64,000 nucleotides of DNA from NCBI RefSeq assembly GCF_004379255.2, contig NC_056037.1:16564902-16628901 (forward strand). The letters run 5' to 3'. Positions within the stretch are counted from its first letter, which is position 1. Every line of letters begins with the position of its first letter. Origin of the DNA: Salvia splendens. Taxonomy: Eukaryota; Streptophyta; Magnoliopsida; Lamiales; Lamiaceae. Positions 11,691 to 22,400 of this stretch are shown here, piece by piece. The position numbers and the translations under genes are program-made. The notes beneath the pieces were generated by a model. That model saw only the letters and a list, made by a program, of their open reading frames with translations, had not been told where the DNA came from and did not search any database.

Positions 11691-11698
11691 TATATATA
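11691..11698 (+). promoter_or_regulatory. TATA box of the DUF1218 gene
   Basis: TATATATA lies 122 bp upstream of the ATG at 11820, leaving room for a leader of about 90-100 nt. It is the best TATA match immediately upstream of the gene. Confidence 0.5.
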
Positions 11699-11819
11699 CG
11701 AATTCACAATTTTTTTTCATATTTTCGCAGAGCTTTCAAATTACTCAACTTCTCCTTATATCAGACTACATCTAGAGAGAGAAGGAGCAAGTGAGAGATC
11801 CAGATCTGCTGCTACCTCA

Positions 11820-13265
11820 ATGGCTTCCAAGCTCCTACTCATCGTTGTCTTCATTTTCGATCTCATAGCTTTCAGTTTAGCAGTTGCTGCTGAGCAGAGA
11901 AGAAGCACGGTACCATTAACATTCCTTTCCCCTTTCCATTATTTATTTTAATTTTTTAGTTTATGCATTTTTCGCCTCACTGTCTGAGGAAGTTCGTGTT
12001 TCTCTGATTAATTGTACATTTATTGGTTTACCTTTATGTGTTCGTGCGGAAAATCTGCGTGACATTGTTCATGAATTGTTTTACAGTTCGGATCTTAATT
12101 TCAAGTTTGGGGTTTTCACCAGTTTAAATTGATTAAAGTGATAAAACCTAAAGCAGGGGTAGAGATCTTTGACCTTTTGGAAACATTGATTCATTTTGAA
12201 GAAATTCTGATGTTTCTCCGTCCACGATTAATTGAGTCCGTTTGACTCGGCTCGGGTTTTAAGAAATATAGTGGAAAGTGGATTTAAAAAGTTAGTGAAA
12301 CGTGGTTCCTACTTTTTTTTATATGGAGTATTAGTTTAATAAATAAATGTGAGTGTGACAAGTGAGTTGTATGTGGGGTTCATTATTAAAAGTAGGAAAA
12401 AGTAAGGGTGTCAATTGAACGTGGACGGCCGGAAAAGGAAATTGGAATCAATTAATCGTGGACGGACCATTTATAAAAAAGATGTGTCTTGATGATTGAT
12501 GAATGGCTTAGCTATGCAAATGTGTTCATTCTTCGTTGCTCTAAAATAGCAATGTTTGCACCTCCGAGCTTCATCTCTATATCGACGCTCGTGCTCACAT
12601 TGACAGTTGATACCTTTCAATCAGCTTACTGAAATCGAAACTAATGAATCCAAACAATGTTAGAGATGGCTAACTCTGCTCCTCATTACATATATCGCCT
12701 GTGTTTCTCTTGGCAGGCCACAACGAGGAAAGATGGTGAGCAAAACTATCAATACTGTGTTTATAGCTCGGACATTGCTACTGGTTACGGTGTTGGTGCA
12801 TTTCTGTTACTGATGGCAAGTCAGGTGATTATAATGGCTGCAAGTAGATGCTTCTGCTGTGGGAATCCGTTGAAACCTGGAGGTTCGAGGGCTTGTGCTG
12901 TTCTCCTTTTCATCTTTTGCTGGTATGCACCCGTTACAACCTCATTCTATCGCTGTATGCCTAATTAGATAAATTAGTAACACGAATTGAACTACTCCGG
13001 TTGCAGGGTTACCTTCCTCATTGCTGAGGCTTGCCTGCTTGCTGGCTCTGTGAGGAACGCCTACCACACCAAGTACAGGAGATTTTTCTTCGATAATGAG
13101 CCCTCTTGCGAGACTGTGAGGAAGGGGGTTTTCGCGGCAGGAGCAGCGTTCACTTTGTTTACCGCCATTGTCTCTGAATTTTACTATGTAAGCTATTCCA
13201 AGTCGAGGGGAAGTTTCAGGGCTCACGGAGGAGACGCCTCAGTTGGCATGGCAGCCTTTAAGTGA
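11820..13265 (+). CDS. DUF1218 family membrane protein, three exons, 184 aa
   Basis: The exons are 11820-11909, 12717-12922 and 13007-13265 (90 + 206 + 259 nt), with GT-AG introns and an intact frame to TGA. The protein has an N-terminal hydrophobic segment (about 4-24, signal anchor or first span) and three more spans at about 55-72, 89-112 and 139-160. Conserved cysteines and the CWVTFLIAEACLLAGSVRNAYHTKY block are typical of plant DUF1218 proteins. Some DUF1218 members affect secondary-wall lignin or leaf vein patterning in Arabidopsis, but the biochemical role is not known and no paralogue is claimed here. Length fits the family (about 180-200 aa). Intron 1 contains a Stowaway-like MITE. 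The gene has no functionally linked neighbours. Confidence 0.92.
12215..12469. mobile_element. Stowaway-like MITE inside intron 1 of the DUF1218 gene
   Basis: The left part CTCCGTCCACGATTAATTGA and the right part TCAATTAATCGTGGACGGA are inverted copies of each other. The rest is AT-rich. The TA target duplication is eroded. The element lies wholly within intron 1, so the coding frame is not affected. Confidence 0.65.
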
Positions 13266-13595
13266 GTGTCACTGATGTAGTCATTTAGTTGCAGAATTGG
13301 TGGATTTGATGTATAATATTTTCTTCTTTGATACTCATATTGCTTTAGGGATTCATATTTTAGTTTAGCTCTGCTACTGCTACTGCTACATACTACTCCA
13401 ATATATTGTTTTCATATGTTCATCTATGTACAATTTTGTTTTCCTCAGTGTGGATATTCTGTATGCCCTTCTCTCTTTCATTGTGTTAGATCACACAGTG
13501 TACGTGTAATCGATGTTGTTAAAATCATGTTTGGGGCACGCCTGGGGCGTGGGACGCTTGAGGCGCTGCTGCCATCGCCTCGAGGCGGCTGAGGC
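13266..13595. other. 3' flank of the DUF1218 gene, then a GC-rich repeat
   Basis: 13266-13510 is the likely 3' UTR and flank. From about 13535 to 13595, and again from 13879 to 13950, the sequence is GC-rich with GGGGCG/GAGGCG pieces. It looks like an older repeat that was split by the hAT MITE at 13596-13878. Confidence 0.45.
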
Positions 13596-13878
13596 TAGGG
13601 GTGAGCAAAATATCCGAAAATCGAATATCCGATCTGCTCCAAACCGAAATTTAAATATAGTTTAGTTTTTTTTCGATTTCTATGCGGTTTAAAATTTTAG
13701 CGAAATTCGGTTTGGTTCGAGTTGGAAGTGTAAACACTGGAAAAGCCGAAAAACTAAATTTATTTTTAATATTACATACATATTGAAATATACTTACTAT
13801 CGAAAACAAACTCTAATTATGTTCGGTTCAGTTTGGTTTAGGTAAAAAACTGAACTAAAAATTGAACGTTCACCACTA
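13596..13878. mobile_element. hAT-like MITE, 283 bp
   Basis: The left end TAGGGGTGAGC and the reverse of the right end, TAGTGGTGAAC, are inverted repeats. The 8-base flanks GCTGAGGC (13588-13595) and GCTGGGGC (13879-13886) match at 7 of 8, as expected for a hAT target duplication. Confidence 0.75.
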
Positions 13879-13950
13879 GCTGGGGCGAGGTTTGGGTGCC
13901 CTCATTTATGGGGCGCGTTTCATCGCCGTTTCATCGCCATGGGCCATGTA

Positions 13951-14375
13951 TTTTTATCTCCCTAGCCACAAAGGTAAAATTAATTTTAGAAATGGAAATA
14001 GTGTAGTCTCTTATGGACAGTAGAGTATCAAATAATTTTAGAAAATTTTAATTATAATTCAATTTAAAACTATGTATGTGTGGATGCAATGCAGGTTAAT
14101 TCTTATTAAAATTCGAGTGTTTCGACTCTAGGAAAACCTCCTATATATACGTACTAAGCTAAAGTATTAGTAATAGCATTTTTTATTGAATGAACTTATA
14201 CGATAAATTTGATAAAAAAAGATTTATTAGTATCATAATGCGAATTTTATTGAATGAACTTATACTAATATATACCTGGGACTCTTTGTTATAAGAATAG
14301 AACAGAATATATGAGAAATCTTCTTCAATACAAAACTATTTAATTGGATTGGCCATGGATTTCACTTGAATACTA
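13951..14375. other. AT-rich intergenic DNA, no gene seen
   Basis: A short direct repeat (TTTTATTGAATGAACTTATAC) occurs near 14181 and 14246. Otherwise there is no recognisable structure. Confidence 0.45.
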
Positions 14376-14562
14376 CTCCCTCCGTTTCTTCATAGTTGAG
14401 GCGAAACTTTTCGACACGGAGTTTTAGAAATGAATGTTGGGTGTGTTAAATAAATCAAAAAAAGTAAGAGAGAGGAAAAATTTACCTTATATGGAAATGA
14501 CTCAATTATGAAGAAACTTCCCGAAATGAAAAAATGACTCAATTATAAAGAAACAGAGGGAG
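14376..14562. mobile_element. Stowaway-like MITE, 187 bp
   Basis: It begins TA-CTCCCTCCGTTTCTT and ends AAGAAACAGAGGGAG followed by CA (a diverged TA). The termini are inverted copies and the inside is non-coding. Confidence 0.7.
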
Positions 14563-14760
14563 CACTTATCGTGCAATAATAAAGAATGAGGCTGTCGGTG
14601 CATTGACATTTTTTATATTCACCGACTATTGCGTGATGATGCACACATGCATTTTATTTTCCTAATTTTTTAATGTTACAGCCATGCTTCATACATCAAC
14701 GTCCCCTCCCCCTATAATATAAAAAAAAAAAAAAACATCCCCTCCTCCCCCCTAAAATAC

Positions 14761-15094
14761 TATTCTTCACCTCTTCCGGATCCCCAAGCCCATTCAACCA
14801 CATAAATGGCACCTTACAACCCGTGGTGTCCGGTAGAATGAGACCTCCTAATAAAACTAGGGCATGGATACGTGCCCTTTGGATGTAAACGTACGTAGGT
14901 AGGTCATCACCCAGTGGCATCCTAGTCTGGTTGATGAGCGCGGTCATCAGCAAACCGCCTTGCTTTGTCTCTGTGGATGAATCTGGTATCCATCCCAGCA
15001 GATCGCGGCACTTGCTGGTCCAATCTGGAAAGTTGTCATGATAGTCACGCCCTGTGAAAACGAGACCATCCGCCCTCAAGCCCCAGATGGCTTG
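14761..15094 (-). pseudogene. Plant mobile domain (PMD) gene fragment, 3' piece, left of the Gypsy insertion
   Basis: The minus strand reads IWGLRADGLVFTGRDYHDNFPDWTSKCRDLLGW and on through LINQTRMPLGDDLPTYVYIQRARIHALVLLGGLILPD and FMWLNGLGDPEEVKN. This is the aminotransferase-like plant mobile domain also found in MAIN-like proteins and some Mutator-type transposons. The frame is continuous with the piece at 25477-25817 on the other side of the Gypsy element. The shared sequence stops at 14761; beyond it lies an A-rich tract, so the protein is truncated. An inverted, apparently identical copy is at 26752-27085. Confidence 0.8.
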
Positions 15095-15663
15095 TGATGA
15101 TTTAGCGAATTTTTGATGGGAATAAATGCAAGTAATAAATGAAGATCACAACACTGAAAATTACGTGGTTCGATTTACTGAGGTAAATCTACGTCCACGG
15201 GAAGAATAGAGGGCAAATTTGTATTGCTTGATCTAGCTTACAGATTACAATACTGATTTGCTATATGAGATTCAGGATCTAGAGAACTTAACTTTGGTCT
15301 ATCTGATCTAAGTTCTATTTATACATTCGAACTAAGATCGTGGTTTGCAGCCCTGGTAGGGGGGTTGATAACTGCTTAATACCACTAAATAGATCGTGGG
15401 TGTAATGGAGGTCGTGGAGATCCTGCATGGGTCCACTATCTCCTTGTTCGGTCGAATACTGAGACCGAACTGCTGAACTTTGCCGATCAGCTTTTGCCGA
15501 TCTGAGAGTTGAGCTCGATTGGTCGGCTTTTACCGAGCTATAGGCTGTGACCGAACTCTTTGGTTGTGCCGAACTGATACTCTTTCTTGGGTTTTGGGCT
15601 GATGGGCCGTCACTGCTATTGGGCTCGCAATTATTGTTTAGTTGTTTAGTTCGTATCCCATCA
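15095..15663 (-). repeat. 3' LTR of the Gypsy element
   Basis: 569 bp, starting TGATGATTTAGCG and ending TATCCCATCA on the plus strand. A TATA-type TATAAATAG reads on the minus strand at about 15315-15323. The ACGTGGTTCGA and CTACGTCCACGG pair lies about 65 bp inside the left end. Confidence 0.95.
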
Positions 15664-15680
15664 CCACCCCCCCCGAAAAG
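15664..15680 (-). other. Polypurine tract of the Gypsy element
   Basis: On the minus strand a run TTTTCGGGGGGGGTGG directly abuts the 3' LTR. This is the position and base composition expected for the plus-strand DNA primer. The second family member has the same tract at 62393-62409. Confidence 0.8.
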
Positions 15681-15982
15681 CGAAGTGAATCACTTCGGCA
15701 TTTTGGATAAGTGTAAGGGGGAGGCTGACGTCAGGGGACGTGCTCAGCACGTGTCTGCATTAAATGTGACAGCAAATCCGGCCAGAGAATCCAGAAAAAG
15801 TGGGATTTGAAACGGTGCGACGAATTTGAAACGCCTCTGCGAATCTGATAAATATTTCCTTTCTTCATCATTGGAACACTTTTGCGATTATTTCTTCTGC
15901 ATTCTCTCTCTTTTTCGTAAAATTTTCTTCCGCTTCTTCAAGAATTTCTTCAGAGACTTTCGACCATCAAAGAGTAAGAATC

Positions 15983-17913
15983 ATGTCTTCTTCTTCTGAA
16001 ACTGTTTCTGAATCAGGTAGTGGTAGGAAGGGGGGTAAGGGATCTTCTGGCCGGAAAAAGTCCGGGGAGAAGACGGTAGAATATTTTCACAGCATTTTGA
16101 GTAAGGATACTGTGATATCCTTACACAGAAAATATTTTCTTCCTGGGGGGTTAGTGGTGATTCCCGACGACACTCATAGGGCTAACTCGCCGCCGGAGGG
16201 TTATGCCACCGTTTACGAAGCCTGCTTAGAATGCGGGCTTCGTTTCCCTCTTCCCCCCGCCTTTGTAGAGCTTCTTGATTTTTTCCAACTTCCTTTAGGT
16301 CAGGTGACTCCAAATTCTTGGAGGCACTTATCGGCCTTTGCTGCCGAGCTGCGTAGACTAGAAAAGGATCTGTCTCTGAGGGCAATCCTTAATTTCTTTC
16401 AGTTTAAGAGAAAGGGATCCTGGTTTTACTTGATCCCTTTACAGCCCTTTAGAGCCTTCTGTAAAACCAAATGGCCGATGTGGAAAAATCGCTTCTTTTT
16501 TTACAATAGGACAGCGGCTCCGGACTTTTCCTGGAGAGGGCCGAAGTCCGTAATTCCTCATCCTCGGGTAGAACCGTTGGACGAGCTCGAGGGCGGGCTC
16601 AATAAGATTCCCATGATTAGGAAACAGTATTTGGAATCTGAGCTCGTCAAGGGTGACTTCGTGTTCGACTCCTAGTCTTCGGACGAAGAGACTGAGGGTG
16701 AGGATTTCTTTTTTATGCTTTACTGCTTTAGCGGCGAAAACTAACTTTGTTTTCTTGCTTTTTGGCAGTGAACGTGCTAAGCAAGCTTGGTCGCAAATCC
16801 TCCGAATCAAAGGAGCCGGAGAAACAGAAAACCACCAGCTCGGCGTCTGATGCCGAGAAGAATCCGAAGAGGCAGAAGACCTCTTCGAGTCAGTCTTCGG
16901 ATCCAAAAAAGCCGGGATCGACCTCGGCAAGGGGGAAGGCGAAGACTCAGAAACCCCCAAAAGCGCCAGAGAGAGACATTGTCCAGGGGGGTTATGGATC
17001 AGGAGTGGTTACGGCCACTTCGGAACATATCTCTGAGCCCTTTTTATGGCCAAAGGACTTTGTAGAGGTGAATTTTCTTCTTGATTTTCTGGCTTTGCTT
17101 CTTTCCTATATTTTTTTTGTGGCCCCTCTGTTGACTTTTTCCTTTTTCCATTTTCAGAGGAACAATATGCTCTGCAAACTCGTCACAGTTGAACTCTCTA
17201 AAGCGTCCAGCGATTATGATGAGATGCAGAGGAATTTGAATGCTGCTCGTCACCAGGCCGAACAGGCTCGGGCAGACTTTGAGAGGGCAAGGGCCGCTAT
17301 GATCTCGGCTCAGGATGAAGCCCAGCGTGCCAAAGACCAGCTCATCATCCAGAGAGAGCGGTCGAAACAGAGGGAGGCGGCTGCCGTGGTTGCTCAGGGG
17401 GAGGCTCTCCGTGTTTACACGGAGAAACTCTTTTTGAGCAATCAATTTTCGGCCCTTATCGGTGATCTGCTGAAATTGATGACCGATAATGTTGAGCAGG
17501 AACCCGAAGTCGTCTTGCCGCTGTATGGCCGAGAGATTGCAGCGCGTCTCCAGAGTCTGCCGCTCCTTGAGGAGCTTGCGTCTTCATCGGTCCTGCTTTC
17601 TGCTGAACGAGTCCGTAATTGCCGTGCTGACCGTGACGAGAACATGGAGGCCATCTTTGCCTCCTTGGGGCCTGTTTCACCCGCTTCAATTTTCAAAGAA
17701 GAGGGTGAGCAGGAAAATGAGGCCGGCAAGGAGACCGAGCAGAAGGATCAGCAGACCGGCGACGGGCACGCCGAGCAAGAGGTGCAGCAGATCGGCGATG
17801 GGGGCGCCGAGCAGGAGGGAGGGAGGAGGGAGGCCGAGGCTGAGACCGAGGTCGACAAGGAGAAAGAAGCTGAAACCCACAGGGAAGCCGGAGACGAAAC
17901 TGGCGGAGTATGA
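15983..17913 (+). CDS. Antisense ORF of the Gypsy element, 'putative gypsy type transposon' domain plus coiled coil, probably spliced
   Basis: It is encoded opposite to gag-pol, between pol and the 3' LTR. The first exon, from ATG 15983, has a Ser/Gly/Lys-rich start, then PPEGYATVYEACLECGLRFPLPPAFVELLDFFQLPLGQVTPNSWRHLSAF, typical of the Transposase_28 / putative gypsy-type domain (PF04195). The frame meets a TAG at 16673, then SSDEETEG and a GT donor near 16698, with an acceptor CAG at 16767-16769. A second intron (about 17069-17157, GTGAATTTT to TTTTCAG) keeps the frame into a long Ala/Arg/Glu-rich coiled coil (about 17160-17440) and an acidic Glu/Gln tail ending at 17913. Such antisense ORFs are known in Tat elements; their role is unresolved. 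The TAG may make this copy non-functional. Confidence 0.65.
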
Positions 17914-18175
17914 TTTCGTCTCCCTTCTCTTAGTTTAGTTTCTTTCTTTCTATTTGTAAAATGGCCTTGAAGCCCTCCTTGTGTAAATTTTTTCTTGTGA
18001 ATGAAAAAAATTCTTCTTTCTACACTCGTGTCTTCCTTATAGCTCTTCTTAATCTCTTTTACTCCTATTGTGGTTTACTGCCTGCTCGGTAAACTGAAAT
18101 GCCGAACTGACATAGCTGCTTCGTATTCTTAACTCTAAGGAGCTGGAGGTACTTCACTGGAAGCGGCTATACTCT

Positions 18176-18895
18176 TTGGCTTTAAATGAAGCTGAGAAAA
18201 AAGCTATAGATGACCAGATGAAGTATGATGAACTCTTGACTCGTTTAGTGGAGCTGGAGTCCAACAATAAGGACTTAGAGTGCATAAAGAAAGATCTGGA
18301 GGCCGAGCTGAATACTGTCATCGCTGAGAGGACTGCATATGAAGATTTCATCTGCGGGCGCGGGGGAATGACTATATCTGAAGTTCAGAATCAAGTTGAT
18401 GAACTGTGGGAGAAGCTTCATGTACTCCGGAAGAACAATGTGCTGGAGAGCTCGGCTTGCCAACAAGTTGTGAAATCATTGCGGTGCTTGGCTTCTCTGT
18501 ACGACATCATTCTTTCCCGGCGTCCCTCAATCGAGAGATTCCTTAGCCGTTTCCCGCTAACAGATGCTCACACTCCAACTCAAACCTCTAATCCACTTAC
18601 TCAAAATTCTACTCCAAATCAGCAACGGACTCAGGAGCAACCGGAAACGTCAAGACAAGAACGCCCTGAAGTTCGTAGAGGAGTTGTGAATATGAGTGAG
18701 CAAGATCAGCGAATGCTTCGTGAAGAGACTCTTCGCCGCCGAGGTGCTAGAACTTCCCGGACTCAGGGAAGAGGCGGTAGGTCGATCAGAGCATCTCGTC
18801 CACCTACTTATTCTTCAACTGCTCGGAACGCCCGAACTCAGCATCATGAGGATTTTTCGGATAGGTGGCTCAACTTTAGCAATCGTAGACAGTAG
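18176..18895 (+). CDS. Second antisense ORF of the Gypsy element, coiled-coil protein of unknown function
   Basis: The longest open frame gives 239 aa but its start is uncertain; sequence upstream (18140-18175) may be part of the same exon. The N-terminal half is Glu/Leu/Lys-rich with heptad-like spacing (coiled coil at about 1-95). It is followed by CQQVVKSLRCLASLYDIILSRRPSIERFLSRF, then a Thr/Pro/Gln-rich and Arg-rich tail. It lies 0.26 kb downstream of the first antisense ORF on the same strand and could be its 3' exon or a separate unit. I do not recognise a family. Confidence 0.45.
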   Translation: MALNEAEKKAIDDQMKYDELLTRLVELESNNKDLECIKKDLEAELNTVIAERTAYEDFICGRGGMTISEVQNQVDELWEKLHVLRKNNVLESSACQQVVKSLRCLASLYDIILSRRPSIERFLSRFPLTDAHTPTQTSNPLTQNSTPNQQRTQEQPETSRQERPEVRRGVVNMSEQDQRMLREETLRRRGARTSRTQGRGGRSIRASRPPTYSSTARNARTQHHEDFSDRWLNFSNRRQ

Positions 18896-19458
18896 AATAG
18901 TCCTTTGTAATGGTGTAACGCATTCTCGTAGGGCAGCGGAATTGTATGCCCAACAAGACTTAGTAAATGAAATTTTTTCATTTCGCTTCTATCACTGCGT
19001 ATTTACAGTTTAGCGATTTTTTATTTCATTTATTGTACTCGTCCTCGGTCTTATGAAGTAAACTCTTCTTTGACCGGACTTAGTTAGTGTCCTTATTTGG
19101 CGAGTTTTATCGCTTGGATTGGACTTTCCCTAGTTAACCGGAGTGGTTTTCGGCTTATTGCAGTTCGTTTCAGACGAATTGCTTGTTTCTTAAGCTGAAT
19201 TGTGGAATCTTGTATCTTCCTTAGAAGCTTGGACTCACAATTGTCTTTAATACATGATCTAAAAAAAGGGGATCAGCCTTTAAGGAACAATATACCTCAG
19301 TAACATTTATAAGAGACAAAACGCACATAGAGAGACAAATAAAAAGGACGAAAAAGATTTTAATCTTTTAAAAAACGACAAGTATAAAGAACAATAAAAA
19401 TATGAAAGCACATAACCCTAGGACCGAACTAGACACAAGACTGACCGGACCTTGTCTC

Positions 19459-22400
19459 TTACAAATAGAACTTCTTGAGGTTGGAAATATGCCATGTTCG
19501 GGGTACTTGTTCTCCTGACATGTGAGTTAATTTATAAGACCCTTTTCCCAGGACTTCTGACACCCGATACGGACCTTCCCATGTGGGTTCAAGTTTGCCC
19601 AGCTTTTCTGCTCGGCTTACTTCATTGTTTCTTAATACGAGATCTCCCACTTGAAACTGCAGCTTTTTCACCCTTTGGTTATAATACCGGGTTACTTGCT
19701 CCTTGTACTTGGCTTCTTTTATGAAGGCCAATTCTCTTCTTTCTTCGGCAAGATCTAGTTCGGCTCTCAGTCCGTCGTCATTCAGTTCTGTTGAGAAATT
19801 AAGGGTTCGGGGGCTGGGTATGCCGATCTCAACCGGAATTACGGCTTCAGTGCCGTACACTAGACTGTACGGAGTTTCATCGTTGGAGGTTTTTGGTGTA
19901 GTTCGGTAAGACCATAGGACTTGAGGAAGATTTTCTACCCATTGTCCTTTGGCTTGTTCTAACCGAGTTTTTAATCCTTTCACCAAAGTACGGTTTGTTA
20001 CTTCCGTTTGTCCGTTTGCTTGTGGGTGAGAGACTGAAGTGAACCGCTGTTGAATATTCAACTCTTGGCACCAATTCTTGAATGTTTTGTCAGTAAACTG
20101 AGTCCCATTATCTGAAATGAGGATATGGGGTATGCCAAATCGGCAAACTATGTTCTTCCAGACAAAATCTAATGCCTTTGAGCTTGTTATCGTAGCTAAT
20201 GGTTCAGCCTCCACCCACTTTGTGAAGTAATCCACGGCAACGATCAAGAATTTCATTTGCCGGGGAGCTTGTGGTAGTGGTCCTACTATGTCTATGCCCC
20301 ATTGCATAAAAGGCCAAGGGCTTTGCATAGCACATAGATCAGTCTGCGGCGTCCTTGGGATATTTGCATGGATTTGGCATTTCGTACATTTCTTAACTAG
20401 CTGTACTGCTTCTTGTACCAAAGTTGGCCAATAATATCCCCATCTCAGAACTTTTTTAGCTAATGCTCTAGCTCCGATGTGGCTACCGCAAGATCCTTCA
20501 TGAACTTCTCTAAGGATGTAATCCGTCTCTTCTGGTCCTACACATCGCAATAACGGTTGAAGGTAGGACTTTCTATATAGGACTCCTTCATGAAGTTCAT
20601 ACCGACGTGCTCGGCATGTGATTTTCCTTGCTTCTCTCTTATCCTCGGGCAGTTGTCCTTGATCTAGATACTTTAATATTGGCGTCATCCAGTTTGGTGA
20701 ACTGGTTACTGAGTGTACTTCAGCTTCATCAATGCTTCTGTGCGGTAATTCCTCCACCTTTGAGCTCGGATATGAGGCCAACTTACTTAAAGTATCTGCT
20801 CGGCTATTTCCCGCTCTGGGAATGCGGATTATCCGAAAATAAGAGAAATTTCGGCTAATACTTTGCGCTTTGTCCAAGTATTTTTTCATCCTTTCACCAC
20901 GGGCTTCACTTGTACCCAGCATGTGATTCACTATGACTTGTGAATCACAATGAATTTTGAGAGATTTGACAAGTAGACGTTGCGCTAACTGAAGTCCGGC
21001 AAGAAGGGCTTCGTATTCGGCTTCGTTATTAGTGGTTGGGAATAAGAACCGAAGTGAATAAGTTACTTCGTGTCCGTCGGGAGCGATAAGTAGAATACCA
21101 GCTCCACTTCCTGTCTTATTCGAAGCTCCATCTACGAATCCAATCCAACAGTCTGGCGGCTCTACTTCGGGTTTCTGGGGCTGTGTTAGTTCATCATTGG
21201 TAGGATTTTTCTGTTCGGCAATAATAGGGATTGCCTGATCGAACTTTGCCTCTACAAGAAAATCTGCCAAGGCTTGTCCCTTGATGGCTTTCCGAGGTAG
21301 ATATTCTATTGAATGTTCTCCCAACTCTATGGCCCACTTGGCAATTCTGCCTGATGCTTCTGGCTTAGTCAAAACTTGCCGAAGTGGAAGATCGGTTAAG
21401 ACGCATACTTTGTGAGCATAGAAATATGGCCGCAGTCTCCTTGCTGCATTTACTAATGCCAGAGCAATTTTTTCCAGAGGTTGATACCTTGTTTCGGGAC
21501 CTCTTAATGCTCGGCTTGTAAAGTAGATAGGACGCTGTTTTAGGCCTTCTTCTCGTACAAGCACCGCGCTAATGGTTTGATCTGATGCTGCTAAATATAA
21601 GAATATCACTTCGGCATCTGTTGGAGCAGAGAGAGTAGGAAGTTCGGTTAAATAACTTTTGAGTTCGTCAAAAGCCTTTTTCTGTTCGGCTCCCCACTCA
21701 AACTTTGGTGCCTTCTTCAAAACATTGAAGAACGGCATTTGCTTTTCGGCTGCTTGGGAAAGGAATCTATTCAGTGCGGCTAGACATCCAGTTAGCCTTT
21801 GCACATCATGTATGGACTTCGGCATTGCCATGTTCTGAACAACTTGAACCTTTAGGGGATTTGCCTTGAGTCCTTCCTTTGAAACCCAACAACCCAGAAA
21901 TTTTCCCGAATCTACCAAAAAGGTACATTTTTGGGGATTGAGGTTGAGGTTGGCTTTTTTGAGCACGTCGAGAGTGGATTTGAGATTGTTTTCGTACTCC
22001 GAAGTGCTTCTGCTTTTAACAACTATGTCGTCAACATATACTTCAACCTCTTTTCCGATCAGGTGCCGAAATAGCTTATCTACCATCCTTTGATATGTGG
22101 CTCCGGCATTCTTTAAACCAAATGGCATCTTTTTATAAGCAAAAATACCGAAGTCAGTAATGAAAGCCGTTTTTGAAGCATCATTCTCATCCATTAAAAC
22201 TTGGTGGTATCCTTTATACAAATCAAGAAAACAGAAAATTTCGAAGCCTATCAGAGCTTCTACTTTTTTATCTATGTTGGGAAGGGGGTGGCAATCTTTA
22301 GGACAGTGCTTATTTAGATCCGTAAAATCTATGCACATCCGCCATCCTCCTTCTTTTTTCTTGATCATCACAGGATTGGCCACCCAAGAAGGATATTTTA

